Origin: Pigoraptor vietnamica
Lineage: Eukaryota; Opisthokonta; Filasterea
Assembly: GCA_943704525.1 (NCBI GenBank)
Contig: CALSCQ010000222.1
Location: forward strand, 1-10,152
Direction: 5' to 3'
Length of the DNA stretch: 10,152 nt
This document shows, one piece after another, positions 1 through 6,316 of the stretch (its first letter is position 1; each line of letters begins with the position of its first letter). The notes beneath the pieces were generated by a model, which did no database searches, was not told the DNA's origin, and saw nothing but the letters and a program-made list of their open reading frames with translations. The translations under genes were made by a program, and so were the position numbers.

Positions 1-2
1 AC

Positions 3-113
3 TTTTCGCTGCAACAATTCAAAACTGTGAAGGGAACCAACTACGTTGCGGACTTGCCCGTCGTGCTGAGAGCGCCGCACTTCGAGCAATGGGTCGTTGG
101 GCTGGACGTGTGA
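3..113 (+). CDS. 3' end of an unrecognised protein gene (partial, runs off left edge)
   Basis: Frame 3 is open from the left edge to a TGA at 111-113 and gives about 36 residues ending PHFEQWVVGLDV. The composition is protein-like (Q/V/L rich, no low complexity), while frame 1 stops early; frame 2 stays open to about 173 but reads less like protein. I recognise no family in so short a tail. The last residues and the stop lie in a 24-bp direct duplication (97-120 and 121-144), so a second in-frame TGA follows at 135-137. The tail contains VVLRAP, and the next gene (333-677) has MVLRAP close to its own C-terminus. That is suggestive of two related copies but too short to establish homology. Moderately sure it is coding; function unknown. 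Confidence 0.45.
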   Translation, partial: FSLQQFKTVKGTNYVADLPVVLRAPHFEQWVVGLDV

Positions 114-144
114 ATGAAACTTGGGCTGGACGTGTGAATGAAAC
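97..144. repeat. 24-bp perfect tandem duplication spanning a stop codon
   Basis: Positions 97-120 and 121-144 are identical, and the first three bases of the unit recur at 145-147. The unit length is a multiple of three and carries the TGA that ends the upstream partial gene, so both copies hold that stop in the same frame. Two exact copies with no divergence imply a recent duplication or replication slippage. Confidence 0.9.
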
Positions 145-241
145 TTGTCTGAATTTATACGCAACCCTCTAAAGATTTATTAACAAGAGACCATTAAGAG
201 CAAAATCCAATTTGTGTAGCCGGTGTCCGTTCCGGTCTTTA

Positions 242-275
242 GCGGAAGTCGCGGCCGACCCTTCCGCAGGTCGGC
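242..275 (+). promoter_or_regulatory. Two overlapping, mutually exclusive 7-bp hairpins in a 5' leader
   Basis: GCGGAAG (242-248) pairs with CTTCCGC (261-267), and GCCGACC (254-260) pairs with GGTCGGC (269-275). Each stem's 5' or 3' arm lies in the loop of the other. As an H-type pseudoknot the last connecting loop would be only one nucleotide across a 7-bp stem, which is probably too short, so alternative pairing is likelier. The pair sits 57-91 bases upstream of the ATG at 333. Pairing is seen directly; a regulatory role is inference. Confidence 0.4.
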
Positions 276-332
276 GCCGTGCCGCCCGAGCTGTCGGGAT
301 TGCCCGGAACATTACTGCCACGGCCACTAAAA

Positions 333-677
333 ATGTACACTGCAGACACCAAGGAAGTGATACGCGCGGCCATTTTCGGTATTCCGATCCAAATGTACAA
401 GGACATGTATGACAAGTTGGTGAAGGCAATCGGGTCTGGGTTCTATCCCGTGGTTACATGGACGAATCCGCCAGAATCAAGCGATTCCCATACGTTGCGA
501 CTGTTCGAGCTCATGGTCAATGACTTAGATCATTTAAGCGTCGTAAACAGCCACATTTTGGAAGCGGACGGCGAGTCGACGAAAACCACTGGCAAATACG
601 GCGCGGCGATGGTTCTGCGTGCTCCACTTGACGAGAAGATTAAAAGCGTGTCCGCCGCTCACGGTGTCCTGGTGTAA
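333..677 (+). CDS. Small protein of unknown function, 114 residues
   Basis: An open frame runs from ATG 333 (context AAAATGT) to TAA 675-677. The same frame is open upstream and includes another ATG at 279, which would add 18 residues of Pro/Leu-rich sequence. I prefer 333 because the upstream stretch overlaps the GC-rich hairpins and reads less like protein. The product is mixed alpha/beta in composition, with a charged N-terminus (MYTADTKEVIRAAIFG), a hydrophobic centre around residues 36-44 (SGFYPVVTW) and a C-terminal segment KYGAAMVLRAPLDEK. There is no signal peptide, clear membrane segment or known motif. It shares the VLRAP hexamer region with the partial gene at the left edge. It might instead be the 3' exon of a longer gene. 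Function unknown. Confidence 0.45.
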   Translation: MYTADTKEVIRAAIFGIPIQMYKDMYDKLVKAIGSGFYPVVTWTNPPESSDSHTLRLFELMVNDLDHLSVVNSHILEADGESTKTTGKYGAAMVLRAPLDEKIKSVSAAHGVLV

Positions 678-981
678 TTGGCTGCCATCCGGTTGACTAC
701 AGTCCTTTCAGTGGCAAAGTGGACAAGGATTTTTTTAATCCTTGGCCGACACTGAGGTTTGCATTGCACCGACAGCTTGACCTCTTACTACAATGACTGA
801 GTCGGTCGTTAGACGTTGACTGTCCAACAATCAGCCTGATCGACTGAAAGGGCTGTAAATGGTTTCGACGGTAATGTACCAATGTTGTGCACAAATACAT
901 GATAATGCAGCGCCGCCTCATACACCCAACCTGAGACGTTTGTCTTTTTAGCGGCGTGTGTCAAACATGATTGCTGACTTA
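678..981. other. Intergenic stretch, no gene seen; one hairpin
   Basis: No convincing frame on either strand; the longest minus frame (697-921) has no protein-like features. It holds an 8-bp perfect hairpin at 724-744 (CAAGGATT, five T loop, AATCCTTG) 47 bases after the stop of the 114-residue gene, which could mark a transcript 3' end. There is no AATAAA nearby. Confidence 0.5.
724..744 (+). terminator. Hairpin downstream of the 114-residue gene, possible 3'-end element
   Basis: The stem is 724-731 with 737-744, eight Watson-Crick pairs, and the loop is TTTTT. Position after a stop codon suggests a transcript-end structure. In a eukaryote this is not a standard terminator, so the role is uncertain. 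Confidence 0.25.
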
Positions 982-1013
982 CGTCAGGAAATCGGACCTT
1001 CGCCTAAAGCCGC
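982..1013 (+). repeat. Left terminal inverted repeat
   Basis: This is a 32-bp arm starting CGTCAGGAAAT. It is 28/32 identical to the reverse complement of 2788-2819. It contains one GCCTA at 1002-1006, and the TAGGCATA copy at 1020-1027 follows directly, mirrored at 2775-2782 on the other side. Confidence 0.7.
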
Positions 1014-1120
1014 ATAATGTAGGCATAATGTTGTATGCCCATAAAATTTTCATGGGTAACACTTTGTGTTCCTATGCCCACCACATAGGCCCATCATACT
1101 CCCCTATGCCTAGCAAATAG

Positions 1121-1171
1121 ACGATATGCATACACACGATCAGTCATATGCATACTGTGTATGCATATCGT
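1121..1171. repeat. 16-bp perfect inverted repeat with 19-bp spacer
   Basis: ACGATATGCATACACA (1121-1136) is the exact reverse complement of 1156-1171. The 19-base spacer itself contains CATATGCATAC, a third copy of the arm core. It is able to form a cruciform or hairpin and lies within the left arm of the TIR element. Confidence 0.85.
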
Positions 1172-1200
1172 ATAGATGGAGTCCCTAAGACACTGCATAT

Positions 1201-1235
1201 GTATGCCTATTTGCATACCTATCATATAGGCATAC
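1201..1235. repeat. 10-bp inverted repeat built from the TATGCCTA motif
   Basis: GTATGCCTAT (1201-1210) pairs with ATAGGCATAC (1226-1235) around a 15-base spacer. Each arm contains one full motif copy, so the motif occurs here as an inverted pair. Confidence 0.75.
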
Positions 1236-1288
1236 TATCCCACACCGTAGGCCTATTGCTAGTACCCATCCACACTTGTACTGTACTA

Positions 1289-1334
1289 TATTACATTAGT
1301 GCGGCATAATTATGCATAATGTTTTAATGTAATA
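1289..1334. repeat. Nested palindromes at the inner end of the left motif block
   Basis: TATTACATTA (1289-1298) pairs with TAATGTAATA (1325-1334). Between them lies the 12-bp perfect palindrome GCATAATTATGC (1304-1315). The motif-rich part of the left arm ends here. Confidence 0.65.
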
Positions 1335-2045
1335 GATATAATGCTTAAAAAATGCACACGGTAAAGTATCAAATATCCAACAACTGACAGTGACGACTGC
1401 CGTGCGCACAAAGTCCGACGGCAGCATATGCTCAGCCTGAGTGCATGCAAAAAACGCATTTCAGTACTGACCTCCACTGCACCATCTGCCGGCCTGCGAG
1501 TGTCTGCGCAACCACGCAGTGTCAGTACAATACTCCACCCTGTCAGTATCACACACGGCACGGTTGACTGAAAAGAAACTGCGCAAGTCACGTACCTCCG
1601 TCTGCAGAGCCCATAACAGCGCAGAGTGCCGCAAACTGAGCACAGGCCGCCACCAGTGACAGCAATGCGTGTTCCACATGACTCAATCTGCTGAGCCACT
1701 GCTGATGTGTGAAGTGTGTGTGCGTCCGTGCGTAGTGTGCAGTTTCGCTGAGTTGTAGGAAACTGAGCGACTGAAGAATGTGGATGAGGCGCGAAAATTT
1801 GTGTGCGCTGATTAAATAATTCTTTTATGTATTAAGAATGTATGAAAATTTGAAAACGAAATAAATTTCACACTATGTCACGTGCCGATCTATTTATATT
1901 TCAGACAGATTGAACAATTTCATCCCACAATTGCTACAGTCTGTTACCCATGGGATTTCCTGTTTGCCTATCTTGCAACAATTCGTTCATATTTAGTTTA
2001 TTATTTTTCGTGTTTAGGCGCCGATGAGCTCGTTATTGCTTCACG
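1335..2045. other. Central part of the TIR element, no gene seen
   Basis: There is no GCCTA motif until 2046 and no convincing gene. Minus-strand frames here are rich in Cys, Arg and Thr and look spurious. A GT-rich run lies at 1706-1740, an AT-rich stretch at 1800-1870, and a lone AATAAA at 1860-1865 on + with no gene to serve. Confidence 0.45.
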
Positions 2046-2797
2046 TAGGCTGTCACTAACGAGCGGCAAATAGTCATATTGACCTAAAATAGGTCGCATG
2101 TACACCCTTGAATCAGATTCGTTGCCTACCTATACCGGTTGGATGACAGTCCCAGGGTCAATGCCTATCGGACCTATTACTATGCCTATTACTGTCCGCT
2201 ATGCATACACCAATATGTTTAGGCCACTAAGCAATTTTGTAGGCATTTGAGTAGGCCAAGTAGGCAACGGTAACGGTACCCGGCTACAGCCGACTGAGCC
2301 GAACTCTGTTTCACAATCATGGCCCGAGTAAATGGGCCTATCAATGTATATGTTCAAGAGTAGGCTACATAAAAATCGGTATGCCTAGAGCGTTGCCTAT
2401 TTCTGCAGCATACTAGATTCACTACGGGAGAATATAACAGGCCTAACGAATAGGAACACAGTTCGTTGCAATATAGGCAGTACTGTAATTACATAGTACC
2501 AACAATAGGTCATATGCGTATGCCTACGACAGGGTGCTGTGCATACGCACTGGTTGTGTGCCTACTTGTGTTGACACATTATTTTTGCGTTTGCAATAAT
2601 AGGCTAACGTAGTTACTCGATGGGTTCCGAGTGAAAGACACCGACAATTTTTGTACCTACAAGTCAGCCTAAATCTATATTTAGCCGCATACAGTAGTGC
2701 CTACGATGCCTACACCTATTTTTAGCAGCATAAAGTCGGCGCCTACGGCGCCTAATGGCGCCTAGTGAATAGCATATGCCTATTTAGGCGACGTTAG
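2046..2797. repeat. Right subterminal GCCTA/TATGCCTA motif cluster
   Basis: I count 26 GCCTA/TAGGC pentamers in about 750 bases, against about 1.5 expected. TATGCCTA occurs at 2181, 2380, 2519 and 2775, all in the same orientation. The end of the cluster holds three close copies of GGCGCCTA (2738, 2747, 2757). No protein-like frame coincides with it. Confidence 0.7.
2515..2549. repeat. 9-bp inverted repeat in the right motif block
   Basis: TGCGTATGC (2515-2523) pairs with GCATACGCA (2541-2549) around 17 bases. The left arm overlaps the TATGCCTA copy at 2519, as seen for the hairpin at 1201-1235. Confidence 0.6.
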
Positions 2798-3152
2798 GCG
2801 AAGGTCGCATTTCCTGACGATATGGGCAGTCAGTACATTGGCTTGCCTGACAGGCTCCGACCGCCGACTCTCCGTACTTGACATCATTAATGGAAAGAAC
2901 AAAGCGTTGTAAGAATGGAACAATGCCGCCAAAAATGAGTGACATGGTCACAAGCAGCACAGACTGAATTCTCTTAAAAAAGTGCACTGCCGTTTGCGAT
3001 CTTGCTAACACTATAAGATAATTTATTTGTGATGTTTTGCAAACGAGGACACTTTCTATTTCAACGTCGTGGTGTGCGCGTTTTCGGTAAACTGAATGGA
3101 ATCGACTGTAGATTTTTTTAGCGTGGAGTAAACAAAAAAGATCGTGTTGGAG
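2784..3152 (-). other. Open minus-strand frame with one hydrophobic segment, possible exon or gene relic
   Basis: The frame is open for 122 codons from just after a TAA (3155-3153) to TAA 2786-2784. The first ATG is late (2945-2943), leaving only 53 residues, so a complete gene is unlikely. The frame includes a probable membrane segment, SVLLVTMSLIFGGIVPFL, followed by a Cys-containing tail (GACQASQCTDC). Its final part runs into the right terminal inverted repeat, which would mean that any original gene was truncated by the element. A frame this long can arise by chance in a 10-kb window. I recognise no family. Confidence 0.2.
2788..2819 (-). repeat. Right terminal inverted repeat
   Basis: Read on the minus strand this arm begins CGTCAGGAAAT and matches the left arm with four mismatches in 32. 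The block GACCTTCGCCTAA is identical in both arms. Confidence 0.7.
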
Positions 3153-3526
3153 TTAGGTCTCCTCAACTCATTGGGAGCCACCGCAACCACCTTCGCCAGA
3201 ACACGCAAAACGTTTGGAGCGTATTCAACTCTAACCACGGCGAATGTTCGAGCGTTCGGTAATTTGCTTCGTTTTCAACAGCAAATAAAATTATTGAAGC
3301 ATTGCTGCATTAATATCAATGATCGTAGCTGCAGGGAGTATTATTATATAATAATAGCACCGACACGTGCCGGTCGTGATCCCACAGCCGGAAACCAAAG
3401 TAAGCGGCGGCTCGCTCCAAAGTCACCGACAACTCGCATTTTGGAAAACTGGAGTGCGCATGCACTTGGCAGCCATCAGCGAATGTGTTTTATTTTACTC
3501 GTTACGATCATAGTAGCAGCGCAAAG
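2820..3526. other. Gene-poor interval upstream of the dehydrogenase-like gene
   Basis: Apart from the minus open frame above, no convincing coding sequence is seen. A plus frame (3144-3539) has a spurious composition and no motif. The stretch holds an AATAAA on + at 3284-3289 and an 18-bp AT palindrome at 3339-3356 that includes a TATATAATA core. Confidence 0.4.
3339..3356. promoter_or_regulatory. 18-bp AT palindrome with TATA-like core
   Basis: TATTATTATATAATAATA is a perfect palindrome. It lies about 170 bases upstream of the ATG at 3527 and could supply a TATA box for the dehydrogenase-like gene. This is only a positional argument. Confidence 0.3.
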
Positions 3527-4384
3527 ATGGCGGAAATAATCATCACGAGAGATCCTGATACTCAAATGTGCATTTCTCTCGCCGCCCGACCTAGCATGTT
3601 TGGAACAACTTTCCACAATTTCCTTTATCGGGCACTAGACATTCCGTTCCTTTACAAGGCGTTTACCACCAGAGATCTTCCCCAAGCAATTGGAGGCGTA
3701 CGTGCGCTCGGTATTCGTGGTTGTTCGGTTTCGATGCCATTTAAAACAGAAGTCCTTCCTTTTCTCGACGAGTTCGACTCTTCTGTAGCTGCGACAGGAG
3801 CAGCAAATACCATTGTTAACACAGACGGCAAACTCGTTGGATACAACGCTGACTACATTGCCAGCAAACATTTGATTTTGTCAAATGGAATACTAACCAT
3901 CTTCCAGCTGCTCTGTCGCAGTCTTTGGGTCTGGTGGAATGGCGGCAGCAGTTGTTTCCGCTCTTGCTGCAATGTCATTTTCCAATGTAACTATCATTGC
4001 ACGCAACGCCACCACTGGCCAAAAGCTTGCTAGCCGCCACCAGTTTCATTGGATGAGCCCATTGTGCCTACAAAAGAGTGTCGCCTTCGATTTGTTAATT
4101 AACGCATCCCCTGTGGGTATGGCTGTCAATGGGGACCCAGCTGTTGACTGCCCATTTCCGGCTGGCGTGATTGCTGCTTCATCCTATGTCCTTGACGTTG
4201 TGGCAATGCCACCACGCACGCCATTAATTGAGGCTGCGGAAGCAGCTGAAAAGGTCGTCATTGCTGGCACCCAAGACTTAGTGTCAGTAGATCAAGCTAC
4301 CGATTGGAACAATTCAGGTTGTATACTGGAATAATGCCTTCACCCGAGCTAGTAGCTGCCGCATCAGCTGCCACTTTATTGTAG
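3527..4384 (+). pseudogene. Shikimate-dehydrogenase-like protein (HI0607/SdhL type), split over three frames
   Basis: This is an NAD(P)-dependent oxidoreductase of the AroE superfamily. It matches the Haemophilus HI0607-type branch, whose members bind shikimate-like substrates with poor activity and have no settled role. The start ATG 3527 has a strong context (AAGATGG). Frame 2 codes residues 1 to about 122: ITRDPDTQMCISLAARPSMF, then VSMPFK with the catalytic-type Lys73, ANTIVN (Asn94, Asn98) and GYNADY (Asp109). After about 3892 the homology moves to frame 3: SVAVFGSGGMAAAVV (dinucleotide-binding loop), LLINASPVGMA, LDVVAMPPRTPLIEAA, VVIAGTQ. Near 4300 it moves back to frame 2: LEQFRLYTGIMPSPE, ending TAG 4382-4384. 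The spacing of conserved blocks fits one extra base near 3893-3896 and one missing base near 4303-4305, plus a few extra residues before the second shift. All family blocks survive, so decay is recent, or the shifts are sequencing errors, frameshifting or editing. Confidence 0.8.
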
Positions 4385-4410
4385 TGCCGTTTCAAGTCTC
4401 ACGTAAACTG

Positions 4411-4450
4411 CCACGTTGGCTATTATCTATTATCGACGCTGTCAACGTGG
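4411..4450. terminator. Inverted repeat between convergent genes
   Basis: CCACGTTG (4411-4418) pairs with CAACGTGG (4443-4450) around 24 bases. It sits between the end of the dehydrogenase-like gene (4384, +) and the end of the minus frame (4460). Being symmetrical, it could fold in transcripts from either side. A role in 3'-end formation is inferred from position. Confidence 0.35.
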
Positions 4451-4458
4451 GCTTTAAT

Positions 4459-4464
4459 TTTATT
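4459..4464 (-). promoter_or_regulatory. AATAAA polyadenylation-like signal on the minus strand
   Basis: TTTATT on + reads AATAAA on -. It overlaps the stop of the 126-residue minus frame and could serve it and the upstream phosphotransferase-like gene. Confidence 0.35.
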
Positions 4465-4840
4465 TAAAATCACTCTTCACCACGGTACATGTACTCACAT
4501 TTTTAGCAAAAGCACCGATTTCGAAATCTCTATTTGCTTCTGTGTCAAAGCTTGCAATATCGTGCTTCAAGTCGATTTGCTCTGCAAGGTCAATTTGCAT
4601 TCGCTTGGAACCCTCTGCTCCATTGCAAGTGGCTTCGTTCATTGCTTTTTTAAGATGAAAGATAATAATTATCAAACCCCGGCCGTGTTTTTTCACCGTT
4701 TTACAGGTCTGGAAAAAGTCCTGTAGGTGATTGGCAATTGGGTTTGCGCTCGCCACGGTGTTCAACCTACTCGGCAGCCCGTCATTAGTAGGATTCGTAA
4801 CATTAAAGAGAGTCTTGTGTAGCTCCGTTTGACTCGGCAT
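4460..4840 (-). CDS. Possible protein of 126 residues, unrecognised
   Basis: The frame runs from ATG 4840-4838 to TAA at 4462-4460, beginning 21 bases after the stop of the 484-residue gene on the same strand. The second half looks protein-like and helical (residues about 66-114, KAMNEATCNGAEGSKRMQ onward, rich in Asp/Glu/Ala/Ile). The middle, IIIIF around residue 58, follows an A-rich stretch that reads more like noncoding DNA. A consensus-like splice donor, GTGAGT, lies near the end after codon AAT, so the true gene could be an exon starting at a nearby ATG and spliced elsewhere. A second possibility is that the whole region is the 3' UTR of the phosphotransferase-like gene. No family or motif recognised. 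Confidence 0.35.
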   Translation of the reverse strand: MPSQTELHKTLFNVTNPTNDGLPSRLNTVASANPIANHLQDFFQTCKTVKKHGRGLIIIIFHLKKAMNEATCNGAEGSKRMQIDLAEQIDLKHDIASFDTEANRDFEIGAFAKNVSTCTVVKSDFK

Positions 4841-4861
4841 CCAATTTCGACATCAGTGTAA

Positions 4862-6316
4862 TTAGTTTTCGTCGACAATCTGCTGTGACGAACCTGCTAA
4901 TTTTGCAATCCAGTCCTCCCCGCTCCCCTCTAATGGGCTTTCCATGGCTGTGTACAGCAACTCAATAAGATCAAGGAACTCGCGCATATTCTCTGGCACG
5001 CACGAAGCATCATTCCGCGGTTGTCTTAATTCCGTCAGATTTTCGAAAACGTGGGGCAGGTACTTTTTTATCCATCGGTTCAGTAGAATCGTGCCCATGA
5101 GGTAAAACGCAACACCTTGCGAGCACTCACCGTCCGCGTTTAATCTCGGGGCTGTGTCTGAGAGATAATTCACAGCTTCAAAGAACTCGAGGCGCCTCAA
5201 TAATTCTTCAGCGTTCCCACCTTTCCGAAGCGGTTGTAATTCCGGAGACTTGCGAACGACGTCTTGGAGATAAAGTCTGGCATACAGCAATCGTCCCACA
5301 AAGTCACATTTGGTAAAACTAAGATAAGTATCGCAAATGTCGGGTGAGCTCACAAATTTCCAATCAAACAAATGTTCTCGCATAATGTCAAAGCCGGAAA
5401 AATACCAAAACAATTTTCCAAGATCATGAGCACCGTCTCTCATTATGCCTGTCTCGCTTGGGGCACGGGGATCAATTAATTTTAGATCTTCCACTTGATC
5501 GTTACAAAGAGCGACAATCACATTGCGTGGTGACAAGTCATCATGAGAAAGACTAACAAAAGACGGTTGAAGCCACTGAAGTGCTAACACCTCCTGTTGC
5601 ACCGTTTTCAACGCTTCCTTCGCCGAAAGAAAAACACTGCCGTTGATCCGTAGCAGACGGTCATTCACCAACCTGTTCAAATCAACTTCCATTTCGTACC
5701 CAGAAAATTCGGCTAGCAAATTAACTCTGGAAATGGGGCGGTCAATATATTTGGTCTTCGCATAATTACAAGGCACGGATGCATCGTATTTCAACGACCA
5801 GACCCGAGTCATCAGGGCATTGATAACATATTGTATTGAATGCTCCAATGCTTTAACAGACCCGTACGTTAGGACATCTGACCACCGCGTCCCTGCGAAA
5901 TAATACGGCAAATCAAAATAAAAATAACCGTCCTCATGTCCCATTGATATTACATCAGTAAAAACCGGACAAATATTGCTAATGTCTCTGAGAAACTGCG
6001 CTTCAGCCACTATTTTAGAATATCCATTATTCACACCTTCATTACCGACTGGTATTATTTTGCGAACAACGAGTTTAACACTAGGATTAGTGAGCGTTCG
6101 TGGACCAAGCATGTACACATGTGCCGGAGTTCCCCCTTGAAACCGAGCAAGAATTTCTTCATTATCTCTCTTGAGCATATAGAGTTGCTGAAAGGCAGGT
6201 TTATCAGCTGAATCACGGAGAGCATTTACAAAGTCCCTGTTGTATGTGCCGTAGCAAATTCGTTGAATGTCTTCTGAACTCCGATGTTCGTCCAGTTTTC
6301 TTTTACATAAATACAT
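4862..6316 (-). CDS. Aminoglycoside-phosphotransferase/choline-kinase-fold protein, 484 residues
   Basis: This is a predicted small-molecule kinase of the APH/choline kinase fold. The active-site loop SHDDLSPRN (residues 257-265) fits the family pattern HxDxxxxN with Asp260 as catalytic base. LKLIDPR (278-284) supplies the metal-binding Asp282, followed by GAHDLGKLFWYFSGFD (295-310). The N-lobe has KLVVRKIIP (81-89; candidate Lys86) and EAQFL with Glu105 as its probable partner. The LIDPR and HDLGKL..S..GFD blocks recall the phosphotransferase domains that accompany sugar-nucleotide or capsule synthesis enzymes in bacteria; that link is from memory of the family, and the substrate is unknown. 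The C-terminal 170 residues have no motif I know. Start: ATG 6316, the first in frame after an in-frame stop about 55 bases upstream. An A8 run lies just before it. It is convergent with the dehydrogenase-like gene. Confidence 0.75.
   Translation of the reverse strand: MYLCKRKLDEHRSSEDIQRICYGTYNRDFVNALRDSADKPAFQQLYMLKRDNEEILARFQGGTPAHVYMLGPRTLTNPSVKLVVRKIIPVGNEGVNNGYSKIVAEAQFLRDISNICPVFTDVISMGHEDGYFYFDLPYYFAGTRWSDVLTYGSVKALEHSIQYVINALMTRVWSLKYDASVPCNYAKTKYIDRPISRVNLLAEFSGYEMEVDLNRLVNDRLLRINGSVFLSAKEALKTVQQEVLALQWLQPSFVSLSHDDLSPRNVIVALCNDQVEDLKLIDPRAPSETGIMRDGAHDLGKLFWYFSGFDIMREHLFDWKFVSSPDICDTYLSFTKCDFVGRLLYARLYLQDVVRKSPELQPLRKGGNAEELLRRLEFFEAVNYLSDTAPRLNADGECSQGVAFYLMGTILLNRWIKKYLPHVFENLTELRQPRNDASCVPENMREFLDLIELLYTAMESPLEGSGEDWIAKLAGSSQQIVDEN

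Larger units (their letters stand above)
1002..1248. repeat. Left subterminal GCCTA/TATGCCTA motif cluster
   Basis: The pentamer GCCTA or its complement TAGGC occurs about eight times in about 250 bases, against roughly 0.5 expected by chance. The octamer TATGCCTA or its complement TAGGCATA is present at 1020, 1105, 1202 and 1227, in both orientations. The motif is degenerate and interspersed, not tandem. Confidence 0.65.
982..2819. mobile_element. Putative non-autonomous DNA transposon, 1838 bp, with terminal inverted repeats
   Basis: The sequence at 982-1013 matches the reverse complement of 2788-2819 at 28 of 32 positions without gaps (differences at 993, 994, 1008 and 1010). With a small gap, similarity continues inward to about 1030 on the left and 2772 on the right. 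Both ends start CGTCAGGAAAT when read inwards. No reading frame inside looks like a transposase: the longest (1310-1699 minus, 129 codons; 1882-2073 plus) have poor composition and no catalytic motif. The two ends are rich in GCCTA/TAGGC and short palindromes, whereas 1260-2040 has neither, a layout that resembles the subterminal repeats of hAT or CACTA-type elements. No clean target-site duplication is visible (left flank ACTTA, right flank ATATG), so the element is old or the ends are mis-set. An inverted duplication of other origin is the alternative. Confidence 0.55.

Noticed and set aside
1310-1699. Minus-strand frame of 129 codons within the element as a transposase
   Set aside because: Cys/Arg/Thr-rich composition, no catalytic motif, and an overlapping frame of similar quality.
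2046-2797. Interstitial telomere (TTAGGC-type) repeat
   Set aside because: Only a few copies carry the leading TT, they are not in tandem, and both orientations are mixed.
977-2824. Eight-base target-site duplication flanking the element
   Set aside because: Flanks tested for ends at CGTCAGG, TCAGG and CAGG do not match beyond one or two bases.
3144-3539. Plus-strand frame of 131 codons upstream of the dehydrogenase-like gene
   Set aside because: It runs through the AT palindrome (YYYIII) and overlaps the real gene start in another frame, and has no motif.
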